From Bacillota bacterium (GTDB taxonomy: Bacteria > Bacillota > Clostridia > Acetivibrionales > DTU013), in the NCBI GenBank assembly GCA_023412665.1, contig JAEZCA010000053.1:1-46547 (forward strand): a stretch of DNA of 46,547 nt, given 5' to 3'. Below are positions 34,906 through 44,020 of this stretch, one piece after another (within the stretch, counting starts at the first letter, position 1; each line of letters starts with the position of its first letter). The notes beneath the pieces were generated by a model. It worked only from the letters and a program-made list of their open reading frames with translations, had not been told where the DNA came from and did not search any database. Both the position numbers and the translations under genes were made by a program.

Positions 34906-34933
34906 AAAGCGGCTCTCACCAGAGAGCCGCTTT
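34906..34933. terminator. Bidirectional terminator between chemoreceptor and rodA
   Basis: Perfect 12-bp arms AAAGCGGCTCTC (34906-34917) and GAGAGCCGCTTT (34922-34933) flank a 4-nt loop, with A-rich and T-containing flanks. It serves the two converging genes. Confidence 0.8.
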
Positions 34934-34946
34934 ACATTCATTTACT

Positions 34947-36125
34947 CTATTGTGAACTGTTGAATATGGTTTTCTTTCGCCGCATCGAAATGCTCAGCAG
35001 TATGCCGATGTTTAGATAATTAGCTATGAGCGAGCTGTTCCCCTGGCTTACAAAGGGCAGCGGAATACCGGTGACCGGCATTACGCCGATGCACATCCCG
35101 ATATTTTCAATAAAATGGAAGCCAAGCATAGCGGCGACACAGACAGCCATATAGGAGCCGTACAGATCCCTTGCACTTACCGATATTTGTATGACTCTGA
35201 ACAGCAGGAAGAATACGATCAGAACAAATAGGACCGAGCCGACAAATCCCATTTCCTCGCCGATGACCGAAAAAATGAAATCCGTTTCATTTTCAGGCAC
35301 TTTGAACATACTTGATGTGACACCCTCCCGCAGTCCATGGAATATCCCTTTCCCGAAAATCTGGCCTGAGCCTATCGTGACTTTTGAACGGTACACCTGA
35401 AGTCCATCGCCCAACAGATCATTTTCGGGGAAAATGAATGTCAGGATCCTGTCACGGATGTGATCAAAGCGCTTCATCGGAAGGACATAGAGCCATACAA
35501 CAGGAGCGGCCGCAGCAAAAGCGCCTATTGCTATAAGAAAATACTTGTATGGTATCCCGTATATGAAAAGCAGCACTACAAATGCAAATACAAAAACCAT
35601 TGCCGTTCCCACATCCGGCTGGAGTAAAACCAGCCCAATGGGAAGCAGCGCGTAAATAATCAGCTTTACAACATTTTTACCGACATTCTTGCCTTCCTTC
35701 AGTCTTTCAAAAAAGAGCGGTACAATGACCACATACGCAACTTTTGATAACTCGGACGGCTGAAACCCTCCTATAAACGGCACTTCGATCCAGCCCATCG
35801 TTCCATGGGTCTCTTTTCCGATGATCAGCACCAAAACAAGTAAGGCAATACTTCCCAGATACAGCACGATTCCAAGTGTCCTGAAATCCTTGTAGTCAAT
35901 AGCGCTTATAACAATTGCCGCAATTATGCCTATTCCCAGGCAGATGACCTGCTTGAGCCAAACATTGGAAATCCCCGGCAGCAGCGTATCCGTACTGCTC
36001 GGACTGCCCAGGGCGCTTCTTAAAGCTATGATACCATATACCGACAACAAAAGGACAGCCGCAAATAGCGGATAATCAAACTGTTTAAAGTAGTCGGTGC
36101 CTTTTGTTTTTTCAACATAATACAT
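34947..36125 (-). CDS. rodA: SEDS glycosyltransferase RodA (elongation)
   Basis: This protein of about 392 residues has about ten membrane segments. It carries FIGGFQPSELSKVAYVVIVPLFF, GKGIFHGLREGVTSS, ETDFIFSVIGEEMGF and MPVTGIPLPFVSQGNSS, the SEDS core. RodA polymerises lipid II during lateral wall growth with a class B PBP. Compared with spoVE in this window it has the longer N-terminus and the RodA-style QPDVGTAMVF loop. The ATG at 36125 has AGGGTGG; a GTG at 36134 overlaps that site. Confidence 0.9.
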   Translation of the reverse strand: MYYVEKTKGTDYFKQFDYPLFAAVLLLSVYGIIALRSALGSPSSTDTLLPGISNVWLKQVICLGIGIIAAIVISAIDYKDFRTLGIVLYLGSIALLVLVLIIGKETHGTMGWIEVPFIGGFQPSELSKVAYVVIVPLFFERLKEGKNVGKNVVKLIIYALLPIGLVLLQPDVGTAMVFVFAFVVLLFIYGIPYKYFLIAIGAFAAAAPVVWLYVLPMKRFDHIRDRILTFIFPENDLLGDGLQVYRSKVTIGSGQIFGKGIFHGLREGVTSSMFKVPENETDFIFSVIGEEMGFVGSVLFVLIVFFLLFRVIQISVSARDLYGSYMAVCVAAMLGFHFIENIGMCIGVMPVTGIPLPFVSQGNSSLIANYLNIGILLSISMRRKKTIFNSSQ

Positions 36126-36187
36126 TTTATCCACCCTGGCTGCCAGCTGAAGCCGCTCATGGTAAAGCAGCGCTGATTCTGATCTGT

Positions 36188-36352
36188 TTAAATAGTATTT
36201 CCGTCCAATTTTATTCTATATAGTCTTACTATACTGTAATCAAGCTTTTTACTGAGACTGTATATTTCATCAAAACCTGCATCAATGGATATGAGCCTGT
36301 CCAAATCACTTTTCAGAGCTTCGATCTCACTTATAAGGTCCTTTTCTTCCAA
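36188..36352 (-). CDS. Spo0E-like aspartyl-phosphate phosphatase
   Basis: This is a protein of about 54 residues with two helices. The second carries the family signature SxxLD followed by I-x-x-L/Y-Y (SKKLDYSIVRLY). Spo0E-family proteins dephosphorylate Spo0A~P and delay sporulation. The likely start is a TTG at 36352, seven bases after GAGGAG; that ribosome site lies inside the last codons of lgt. The frame extends to 36394 with weaker starts. The gene is easily missed because of its size. Its place after lgt suggests co-expression with a vegetative gene. Confidence 0.72.
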   Translation of the reverse strand: MEEKDLISEIEALKSDLDRLISIDAGFDEIYSLSKKLDYSIVRLYRIKLDGNTI

Positions 36353-36353
36353 C

Positions 36354-37355
36354 TTACTTCTCCTCATGTATTTCTGCTGCAATATCTGCTTCAATTTCCG
36401 CCTCTTCCCTTTCAGCTTCTTTACCCGTTTCTGTTTCAGCTTCCGTCTTGCTTCCCGCCTCTTCCTCTTCCTTCATCTTCATTAAGAGGGATCCATACTG
36501 GCTCTGTCCGAGCACTGCCGGTTCTGCATCCTCAGTCCTCCTGCTTTTTGCTCTTCTGTATACGAAAAGCAACAGGCCTGCTATCAGCAGCACCACCGAC
36601 AGCAGCTGGGATACCCTTAAGCTGCCAAGGTACAGGCTGTCCGTCCTCAAGCCTTCTATAAAGGCTCTGCCGGCTCCATACAGCATCAGATACAGGAAAA
36701 GGACTTCCCCTTCAACCTTTTTCTTTTTTCTGTAGTACGCAAGAAAAAGAAAAATAGCAATATCCCATAAGGATTCATACAAAAACGTCGGATGTACGCC
36801 CCATTTGGAAAAATCCACCGACGGAACAGCAGTTGCAAGGTAGTCATTGATCAAGGTGCCGTTCATTCGCCACGGAAGTGTGGTGGGGGTGCCAAAGGCC
36901 TCTTGATTGAAGAAATTGCCCCAGCGGCCTATACCCTGGCCAAGCGCCAGATACGGTATGCCAAAGTCGACCAGATGCCAGAAGGTGATCTTTTTCTTTT
37001 TTGCATAGATCCATGCAACCAGCAAGGCTCCGATCACGCCTCCATAGATCGCCAGTCCCCCGTCCCTGATCCTTATTATATTGATGAGATTGTCCTTATA
37101 CTGATCCCAGCTGAAAACTACGTAAAAAAGTCTGGCAAAAACAATTGCCGTCGGGGCTGCAAACAGCACCAGGTCAAGTATATTGTCCGGCTCCAGGTCA
37201 TATTTCCTGCAGCTTCTTATCCCAAGAAGCACTGCCAAAAGAAATGCAAACGCAATTATGATCCCGTACCAATATATCTCTACATTGAATACAGTAAAAG
37301 CATACCTTCTGATATCAAATTCCAGCCCGAAACCTGGAAAGCTGACATTGTTCAA
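36354..37355 (-). CDS. lgt: Prolipoprotein diacylglyceryl transferase
   Basis: This 333-residue membrane enzyme transfers diacylglycerol to the lipobox Cys. It has about seven membrane segments, GGLAIYGGVIGA, the signature GQGIGRWGNFFNQEAFG and the GAGRAFIEGLR segment with catalytic Arg. After the last membrane segment (about 270) it has an unusual 60-residue Glu/Ala-rich cytosolic tail ending in AAEIHEEK. The family is usually about 270 residues. It overlaps nothing upstream and leads into the Spo0E-like gene. Confidence 0.95.
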   Translation of the reverse strand: MNNVSFPGFGLEFDIRRYAFTVFNVEIYWYGIIIAFAFLLAVLLGIRSCRKYDLEPDNILDLVLFAAPTAIVFARLFYVVFSWDQYKDNLINIIRIRDGGLAIYGGVIGALLVAWIYAKKKKITFWHLVDFGIPYLALGQGIGRWGNFFNQEAFGTPTTLPWRMNGTLINDYLATAVPSVDFSKWGVHPTFLYESLWDIAIFLFLAYYRKKKKVEGEVLFLYLMLYGAGRAFIEGLRTDSLYLGSLRVSQLLSVVLLIAGLLLFVYRRAKSRRTEDAEPAVLGQSQYGSLLMKMKEEEEAGSKTEAETETGKEAEREEAEIEADIAAEIHEEK

Positions 37356-37386
37356 ATCAAACGCCTCCTCATGCCGGCCGCATCGT

Positions 37387-38667
37387 TCAAACAGGCTTGA
37401 TCACTGACATGGCAAGGTTTTCCTGATTGAAATGCTCATTTAATATTTCACTAACGTATTTAAATGATATTTTATCATAAACCTGCAAATAGTCAAACAT
37501 GTTGACACCTTTAAAGTACACCGGGATGAAAGAGTGAGATATTTTTTCAACCGAGTTGAACTGCCTCATATATCTGCCATACATCGATCTGATCAGTCTG
37601 TCATATGCCGTCTCATCTAGACCTTTTCTTTTTATTTCCTCTACTCTTTTGCAAAAGCTGTCCTTTACCTTCATCGGGTCGGAAGAGTCACCTCCGAGGA
37701 TCGAAAATGCATAGCCCATTTCGATCGTAAAATCCATATCAAAGGAGGAATTTATCAATCCTTCGTTGTAGAGCCTTTCATACAGTTCCGAGCTTCTTCC
37801 GGCTACCATCTGCAGCAGGACCCTTACAGCGGTTTCATACATAAGCAGTTCTATACCGCTTCCATGGCAATTATCCTTATAGCCCATCTGGAACATCGGC
37901 ATTGATACCGCAAGAGACTGCTCGGCATAATCGGTCCTGATCCTGCTTGGTTCGTCAGGATAGATCCTTTTAATGCCGGGTCTTGGATCCTTTTGCTCGA
38001 TTGCTGCTTCCACCCTCTCAAAGACACTCTGCGGTTCCACATCCCCCACAACAAGCACTATCATATTTGAAGGGTGATAGAAGGTATTATAGCATTTATA
38101 CAAGGTGTCCCTGTCTATCCTGCTTATGCTGTCTATAGTGCCGGCAATATCGATTCTGACAGGCATTCTTTCATAAAACGCACCAAGTAGGTTGTAAAAC
38201 GACCTGTATCCCGGATTATCCTGATACATCATTATTTCCTGCCCGATGATGCCCTTCTCCTTTTCCACGCTCTCCTCGGTAATATGAGGGTGCTGGACGT
38301 AATTGAGCAGCAGGTCGAGATTTTCATCAAATCTGTCGGTGCATGAGAAAAGGTAAACCGTTTGGTTAAAACTGGTATACGCATTCGGGTTCGAGCCCAG
38401 CGCAGAAAATTTGTCCATTACGCTGCCGTCTTCCTGCTCAAAAAGCTTATGCTCCAGAAAATGGGCGATGCCGTCCGGAACCTTAGTCGCGCTCTCTTCA
38501 CCTGGAATTACGAACTCATTGTCTATGGACCCGTAGTGGGTGGCAAATGACGCATACTTTTTGGAATAGCCCTTTCTTGGTATGACAAAAGCCTTCAGTC
38601 CGCTGCTGTGCTCATAGCTGTATAATATTTCTCCGGCCTTATCGTATTGTAGCTTTTCAATATTCAT
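37387..38667 (-). CDS. ymfH: M16 peptidase YmfH-like (active subunit of the pair)
   Basis: This 426-residue M16 metalloprotease has the inverted zinc motif HFLEH with the downstream Glu (VEKEKGIIGQEI). It has two M16 half-domains, the second without a zinc site. It is followed upstream by a second M16 gene. In Bacillus, YmfH and YmfF act on the 5-aminopentanol modification of elongation factor P. The adjacent pair strongly suggests the same role here. Confidence 0.85.
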   Translation of the reverse strand: MNIEKLQYDKAGEILYSYEHSSGLKAFVIPRKGYSKKYASFATHYGSIDNEFVIPGEESATKVPDGIAHFLEHKLFEQEDGSVMDKFSALGSNPNAYTSFNQTVYLFSCTDRFDENLDLLLNYVQHPHITEESVEKEKGIIGQEIMMYQDNPGYRSFYNLLGAFYERMPVRIDIAGTIDSISRIDRDTLYKCYNTFYHPSNMIVLVVGDVEPQSVFERVEAAIEQKDPRPGIKRIYPDEPSRIRTDYAEQSLAVSMPMFQMGYKDNCHGSGIELLMYETAVRVLLQMVAGRSSELYERLYNEGLINSSFDMDFTIEMGYAFSILGGDSSDPMKVKDSFCKRVEEIKRKGLDETAYDRLIRSMYGRYMRQFNSVEKISHSFIPVYFKGVNMFDYLQVYDKISFKYVSEILNEHFNQENLAMSVIKPV

Positions 38668-38691
38668 TGTAATATCTCCTCAATAAACTCA

Positions 38692-40005
38692 TTATCCTGC
38701 TGTCTGCTGCTGACCACCTTCAGGGGCAGTCAGGAAATAAACCGTATCCAGCTTGATTCTTTGTGCCACCCTTATGATATCTTCTTTTTTAACCTTACAT
38801 ATTTTATTGATGACGTCGCCAAAGCTGTCCGAAGTACCGGATATGATCTGACTCAGGTAGAAATCGACAATATTTATCTGACTGTCCGTAAGTGATTTCA
38901 CTCCAGTCTCCATACTTTTCAAGGTTGCTTCCATCTCATGGTCGGAAATACTTCCGTTCCTGATTTCGTCCAGTTGTCTTCCGATTATCTCCAAAGCTCT
39001 GTCTTTATTCTTTATTTCGATACCGCTACTTATGACCATCAGCCCTTTGAATTTTTCCAGCATGGCGCTGGAATAATAGGCAAGACTCGCTTTTTCCCTG
39101 ACATTCTGGAACAGCTTGGAGTGTGTGCCTCCACCGAGTATGCCGCTATATACCATCAGCGCCTTGTAATCCTCACTGTCCGGTGGTGTATTGGTCCTGT
39201 ACCCAAGACATAGCTTGCCCTGTGTGACGTTCATCGTCTCAGTCACATATCTGGGCTCTGCACCTTCTTTTGTTTTGAAACCGTTGACCAGGGTCGAAGT
39301 ACCCTTGCGGGGCAGGCCTTTGAGCAGGCTTACGACTCCTTCTGTCTCCTGATCGGAAATACTTCCTGTCAGAAAGACCAGTATCGGGAAGGTCTCCATT
39401 ACCTTTCTGTAATGCCCGGTCAATTCCTCTGCTGTTATACCGGCAAGATCCTCAACAAAACCGTAGTCATAGATCCCGTAAGGCTCATCGCGGCAAACCT
39501 CCTCCAGGCATCTGTCCACACTGTAGCTCATCTTGTCATTGACCCTGCCCTCTATCAATATCCTGAGTTTATCCTTCTCCTGAATGAGGTAGTCCTCGCT
39601 GAACAATCCATTAGTAAACGCCGGCCTGGTAACGATGTCGAACAGCAGTCTCAGACCCGCTTCAAATGTGTCGGTCCCGTCAGGAGCATACCGTTTTGAC
39701 AAAAATTCGGTATAGAAATGTATCAGATGCCGTTCCCCTTTTTTATTGACACCACAGTCAAAGCTTGCGCCGTAAAGATTCTCAAGCTCCATTGAAACAT
39801 CCTTCAGGGTAGGGTATGCTTCGCTTCCGCGTCTCATTACTGCAGGCAGCAAAGCGTTCCTTGTCACATTTTCTCTGGTCAGATTATCCTGAAAAAAAAT
39901 GTGAATGCTGCTTGTTTTGAACTTATCCGTATCGATCCTGTAGATATCTATTCCATTGAATGAGTCTACCTTCACCGCCTGTCCGGCATTGAACTCCTTT
40001 TCCAT
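38692..40005 (-). CDS. ymfF: M16-family protein YmfF-like (no zinc motif)
   Basis: This 437-residue protein has an M16 fold without HxxEH: at the equivalent place it reads LLPAVMRRGSEAYP. The second half contains GGTHSKLFQNVREKASLAYYSS, the typical R/Y-rich substrate strand. It is the probable non-catalytic partner of the following YmfH-like gene. The stop lies 24 bp before that gene's start. The leader carries hairpin copy B. It has a GGAGG before the ATG. Confidence 0.82.
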   Translation of the reverse strand: MEKEFNAGQAVKVDSFNGIDIYRIDTDKFKTSSIHIFFQDNLTRENVTRNALLPAVMRRGSEAYPTLKDVSMELENLYGASFDCGVNKKGERHLIHFYTEFLSKRYAPDGTDTFEAGLRLLFDIVTRPAFTNGLFSEDYLIQEKDKLRILIEGRVNDKMSYSVDRCLEEVCRDEPYGIYDYGFVEDLAGITAEELTGHYRKVMETFPILVFLTGSISDQETEGVVSLLKGLPRKGTSTLVNGFKTKEGAEPRYVTETMNVTQGKLCLGYRTNTPPDSEDYKALMVYSGILGGGTHSKLFQNVREKASLAYYSSAMLEKFKGLMVISSGIEIKNKDRALEIIGRQLDEIRNGSISDHEMEATLKSMETGVKSLTDSQINIVDFYLSQIISGTSDSFGDVINKICKVKKEDIIRVAQRIKLDTVYFLTAPEGGQQQTAG

Positions 40006-40020
40006 CGTTACCTCCGATCA

Positions 40021-40060
40021 ATGTAGTGTGACACTCCTCTGCAGCAGTGTCAGCCATAAC
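40021..40060 (-). repeat. Hairpin repeat before ymfF (copy B)
   Basis: TGACACT (40029-40035) and AGTGTCA (40046-40052) form a stem around a CTGCAG-containing loop. On the minus strand the element reads GGCTGACACTGC then GAGGAGTGTCACACTAC and ends about 10 nt before the ymfF GGAGG. It is part of the same family as the cheW and spoVE leaders. Confidence 0.7.
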
Positions 40061-40077
40061 TTGTTCACTATAACTAT

Positions 40078-40107
40078 AGTATAATAAATCAGCCTTATTG
40101 TATTCAA
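40078..40107 (-). promoter_or_regulatory. Promoter of the ymfF-ymfH unit
   Basis: TTGAAT (40102-40107) and TATACT (40078-40083) with an 18-bp spacer on the minus strand. Transcription would start near 40071, so hairpin B is the first structure in the RNA. Confidence 0.55.
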
Positions 40108-40195
40108 TAACTGGAAATATAATTTCACTACGCAGATAATAATTTAGACATTTACGGTAATAATAAATCGTGAAATTTATATGCCGGAGGTTTTT

Positions 40196-40366
40196 ATGAG
40201 ATATCAAAATACCAGAAAGTATCCTATCACACAAATGAAAAAGAACACTCAGCAAAAACACGGCGAGCGTGTGATAGACCTGAGTATCGGGGCTGCGGCC
40301 GGGTTGCTGGGAATTGTGTTCCTGGAAGGACTGTTCTGCGGTTATATGATCAAAAAATGGCGCTAG
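40196..40366 (+). CDS. Small single-membrane-segment protein, 56 residues
   Basis: I do not recognise it. A basic hydrophilic N-terminus (about 1-28, rich in Lys/Gln) precedes one membrane segment (about 30-50, GAAAGLLGIVFLEGLFCGYMI) and a KKWR tail. A GGAGG lies directly before the ATG, six bases away, which is the main support. It is divergent from ymfF and upstream of a diguanylate cyclase in the same direction. Confidence 0.6.
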   Translation: MRYQNTRKYPITQMKKNTQQKHGERVIDLSIGAAAGLLGIVFLEGLFCGYMIKKWR

Positions 40367-40442
40367 TCTAAACATAAATGTTATATAAATGGCATTTGTA
40401 TCCGATATCTATACTGTATCACCTGAATCATAGGAGGATCAA

Positions 40443-41621
40443 ATGCCATCGCAAGCACAGGAAACGGTACATTTAGTCACCGTTATTATATCGTTATGCT
40501 TCTCATTCATGATACCTCTGCTTTCATTCTGGTTTAAAAAAGCGGATGTAAAGCTGAGGCTTTTTGCTTTTGCATTTTATTCAATATTCATATTGAATGT
40601 TGCTGCTGCACTTTCAAAGGACTTAATAGTGTCTGCAATTTTTTCTCAATACTCCGATACCCTGTTATTGCTTCTGTTTGCTGTAGCGCTGATATCAGGC
40701 AGCGGACTGCTTGTCAGAACACTTACCTTTCTGATCCCTGCAGCGCTGATTATATTTACCAGCTTCAATCCAGCCTTTGCACAGTATCAGTATCATCAGA
40801 ATATCAACGCAGCGATATTGACACTACTGTCGCTTGCGGTCATGTATGTTCATAAAAATAAAAAAGGGGCGGACAGCCTGTTGTTCTGGTTCATTCTGCC
40901 GATGCTGGCGTCAGGCCTGGCAGGCCTGTATCCCGGATCCTGGATAACCGGACCGGCAGTACCTCTATTAAAACTTATCTCATATTCCATACTGCTTTAC
41001 TATTTCTACAAGTCCTTTATACAGGCACTACTGAAAAAATATGATGATAATGAGAAAAAGCTTTCTGCTATAGACCATTCAGTTGAAACAGAGGTCAAAA
41101 AGAGAATGCTGGAGCTTGAAGATATGAACAAAAAGCTTCTGGACATATCCAAAATGGACGCTCTTTCAAATGTCTATAATAAGGCGGCAATACTCAAGGC
41201 TATTGAAAGACTCATAAGCAGCAAACCGGAATCCGAACTGTCGTTGTTGATGTTCGATATAGATGATTTCAAGGTCATAAATGATACACATGGCCATATA
41301 GTCGGAGATAAATGCATAAGAATGCTCTCTTCTACAGCAAGGAGCAGCTTCAGGGATATCGACCTGGTTGGCAGATACGGCGGGGACGAATTCATCATTG
41401 TATTGCCGGATACCGGCAGCAAACAGGCTATAGCAATCGCTGAACGCTTCAGAAGTACAGTGGCAGCAGCTACCTCACCGAGCTTCACGATCTCAATCGG
41501 GGTTTCTTCGTACCCATCCGACGGTACTGATGTGAGGGCGCTTATCCAGGAGGCTAACAAGGGTCTTTATATATCAAAGAAGAAGGGGAAAAACGCCGTA
41601 TCCCACAGCAGTACGTACTGA
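40443..41621 (+). CDS. Membrane diguanylate cyclase (GGDEF)
   Basis: This 392-residue protein has about six membrane segments (about 10-195), a short coiled coil (about 197-232) and a GGDEF domain. The active-site motif is GGDEF (313-317), with an inhibitory-site RxxD (Arg304-Asp307) five residues before it and FDIDDFK as metal site. It should make c-di-GMP in response to an unknown membrane signal. An AGGAGG site precedes the ATG. It is the second cyclase in the window and not a close copy of the first. Confidence 0.93.
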   Translation: MPSQAQETVHLVTVIISLCFSFMIPLLSFWFKKADVKLRLFAFAFYSIFILNVAAALSKDLIVSAIFSQYSDTLLLLLFAVALISGSGLLVRTLTFLIPAALIIFTSFNPAFAQYQYHQNINAAILTLLSLAVMYVHKNKKGADSLLFWFILPMLASGLAGLYPGSWITGPAVPLLKLISYSILLYYFYKSFIQALLKKYDDNEKKLSAIDHSVETEVKKRMLELEDMNKKLLDISKMDALSNVYNKAAILKAIERLISSKPESELSLLMFDIDDFKVINDTHGHIVGDKCIRMLSSTARSSFRDIDLVGRYGGDEFIIVLPDTGSKQAIAIAERFRSTVAAATSPSFTISIGVSSYPSDGTDVRALIQEANKGLYISKKKGKNAVSHSSTY

Positions 41622-41668
41622 ACCATAGCTCTGGATATACGGGTCATCTGGTTTTTCGAAAGCAAATG

Positions 41669-42919
41669 TCATATTTTTGATGCAAACGAGTGCTTGCTGC
41701 GCTCACCTGTCCATACCGGCCTGATGCGCCTGTAGGAAGCAAAAATGAACAGTAATATTCCACATGCAATGAATACATATAAAAAAGAGCATTTTGACAG
41801 CAGCAGAGCCGTGCACCCCATTCCCGCCAGCTTTCCAGCGCTCGAAAGCACATCGTTTATACCTGTGACTCTCGCCATATATTGTTTGCCGGTAATCATC
41901 TGGAACCGTGAGGCAAGAATAATTCCGGCTATTGCGGAAAATGCACCCTCAATGAACTGCAGCAGCAATATAAGGGCATAGCTTCTTATAAAGGCGTACA
42001 GAAGCCATATCACGGAAACCACTGTCAGACAGCTGTAAAACAAACGTCCGTCCCTAATGCCGTATATCCTGTCCAGATACCTGGTCAACGCCATTGCCAA
42101 AAGATTTGTCCCATAAAATATCGTTATCATAAGGCTCCATCCTCTGCCTGTCACCTTTATGACATCAAAAGCAAAGGGATAGAAGGACATATTGACAGAT
42201 ATGGTGCAAAGGCCGATAATCACGCCGGCTGCCAGCAGTTCAACGATTGCCGGCATGTCAAGGCAGTATTTTATACAGTTTCGAAAAGCAGAGGCTCCGG
42301 TTTCGTATATATCCGCCGGTGCTATGTCTCGGCTTCCGCCCCCGGCCAATATAGAAAACAGTGTCATCAGTCCCGAAAACAGACAGCATAGCGATGAGAT
42401 GACAAGGGCAGGTGCAGCACCGCGGCTGTCGGTGAGAAACCCTGCCAGCAAAGGACCGGCCAGATAAGCGGCCCCTCCTATGCCGGTCAGCTGTGAATTT
42501 GCCCTCAGCGCATTGTGCCTGCCTGTCGAACCAAGCACATATTTTCTTCTTGACGGGTTATAAAAGACATCCAGCACTGATATAAGAATCAAAAGCAGAT
42601 ATACAAAGCGAATATCTCTTGCATAAAGAAATAAGGGCACTGTCACGAACCTTGCAAGATCGATCAGAATCATCAGCCGGCCTTCATTGGCCCTGTCTCC
42701 GAGCACTCCAGCAAACGGCGAAGTAAAAATACTGGGCAGTGATGAAAAAACCACTCCAGCTGCAGCAGATACACCCGATCCGGTCAGCTTGTATATCAGC
42801 ATTGTTACCGCTATGAATCTCATGGATTCGCCAAGATTCAAAAAGCCCTGACCGGCCAGGAAAAACCGAAAATGCCTCTCTACAGCCGGCTGATTGACGC
42901 TTTGCATTCTCTTCCCCAT
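41669..42919 (-). CDS. MFS transporter
   Basis: This 416-residue permease has about twelve membrane segments in two halves. The motif-A-like loop FAGVLGDRANEGRLMILID after the second segment is present, with a weaker counterpart in the second half. It resembles the multidrug/macrolide-efflux-like (MFS_3) branch, often with a NPSRRKYVLG stretch as here. The substrate is unknown. The start is the ATG at 42919 or one at 42907. It converges on the diguanylate cyclase gene. Confidence 0.85.
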   Translation of the reverse strand: MGKRMQSVNQPAVERHFRFFLAGQGFLNLGESMRFIAVTMLIYKLTGSGVSAAAGVVFSSLPSIFTSPFAGVLGDRANEGRLMILIDLARFVTVPLFLYARDIRFVYLLLILISVLDVFYNPSRRKYVLGSTGRHNALRANSQLTGIGGAAYLAGPLLAGFLTDSRGAAPALVISSLCCLFSGLMTLFSILAGGGSRDIAPADIYETGASAFRNCIKYCLDMPAIVELLAAGVIIGLCTISVNMSFYPFAFDVIKVTGRGWSLMITIFYGTNLLAMALTRYLDRIYGIRDGRLFYSCLTVVSVIWLLYAFIRSYALILLLQFIEGAFSAIAGIILASRFQMITGKQYMARVTGINDVLSSAGKLAGMGCTALLLSKCSFLYVFIACGILLFIFASYRRIRPVWTGERSKHSFASKI

Positions 42920-42983
42920 TCCTGATCAACATCATACTTGATGTTATTCCGAAATATCAAGTTTATGCATGTGTTTTACTGCT

Positions 42984-43916
42984 CTATGGATCGGGTCCTT
43001 TTTCAACAAGGTGGGGCATGGGTTGATACCTGCTCATTCCCATATATCTGGTTTCCGAGCTTTCAGCGCTTGTCACCGTTATCCATGATTTCACCACGGC
43101 CCCGTCCATTCCCTCTATCAGCAGCTTTTTTTCATTTGAGCTCAGCTGCGGGTTTATCTTATACATAAAGGGCGCTTTTGTCGTCTGAAGCACTTCATGC
43201 CTCCAATTGACGGACGGAGCAGGCTTGCTGCCGTAAAAAGCCATATATAGCACATTGTCTATTCCCTTTGCCCAGATCAATATATCGGAGCCTGTGTTGT
43301 TCTGAAACCTGATGTCCTTGTTGCCATATGACACTGTAGCATCCTGTCCGTATGGAACGTAAGGCACAGGCATGGTGTGGTTATGGCGTTCAATTATCTT
43401 CATGTCAGATAATACTGCCGTATTGTACAGTGTAGAGGCGATTTTGCATACTCCACCCCCTATGGTCGTGGTAACTAACGTGCCAATATAGGTCGGACCC
43501 TTCCTAAAGCCTTTATCCTCCGTATATGGTCCGATAGCAGCATTTTGCGAGAATATCTCCCCGTTTCTTACCACTCGTCCTGCAAGCATGTCCGCAGCCA
43601 GATGCACATTGTACTCCTCACCGGGCAGGGGATCCTTCAATACGGTTCTGAAGCCTCCCAGCATGATTCCAGTATTATTTTTTTCAACAGCATCAACAAA
43701 AGCGCTTTCATTTGACCAGGGCATTACTGACTCCGGGCCTGACACCATGTCTAGGCATTTCTCCTCCTCAATGATCTCCTCAGTGTCCCTGGCAGCTGAA
43801 GGAAAAATTCTAAAATGCGGCATTGCGGCTGATGGGAATACTGCTCCTGATGTGCTTGCGAATGTTAGAACAGCTATTGATGCAATTGTTTTTATAAATA
43901 TCTTATGTCGTCTCAT
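42984..43916 (-). CDS. VanW-family secreted protein
   Basis: This 310-residue protein has an N-terminal signal or anchor (about 8-30). The VanW domain covers about 95-240: NVHLAADMLAGRVVRNGEIFS, GGGVCKIASTLYNTAVL and RHNHTMPVPYVPYGQDATV. A short C-terminal beta region follows. The family occurs in vancomycin clusters and widely in spore-formers; its biochemistry is unsettled. It is in the same direction as the MFS gene but separated by 64 bp. Confidence 0.88.
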   Translation of the reverse strand: MRRHKIFIKTIASIAVLTFASTSGAVFPSAAMPHFRIFPSAARDTEEIIEEEKCLDMVSGPESVMPWSNESAFVDAVEKNNTGIMLGGFRTVLKDPLPGEEYNVHLAADMLAGRVVRNGEIFSQNAAIGPYTEDKGFRKGPTYIGTLVTTTIGGGVCKIASTLYNTAVLSDMKIIERHNHTMPVPYVPYGQDATVSYGNKDIRFQNNTGSDILIWAKGIDNVLYMAFYGSKPAPSVNWRHEVLQTTKAPFMYKINPQLSSNEKKLLIEGMDGAVVKSWITVTSAESSETRYMGMSRYQPMPHLVEKGPDP

Positions 43917-44020
43917 AATGATATTTTTATCAACGGGAGCTTAATTTACACCATAAAAAAAATTCCAGTAATAATGCTATAAATATTTTCATATTGTCAA
44001 CTGAGGAAAGGAAAACGAAA

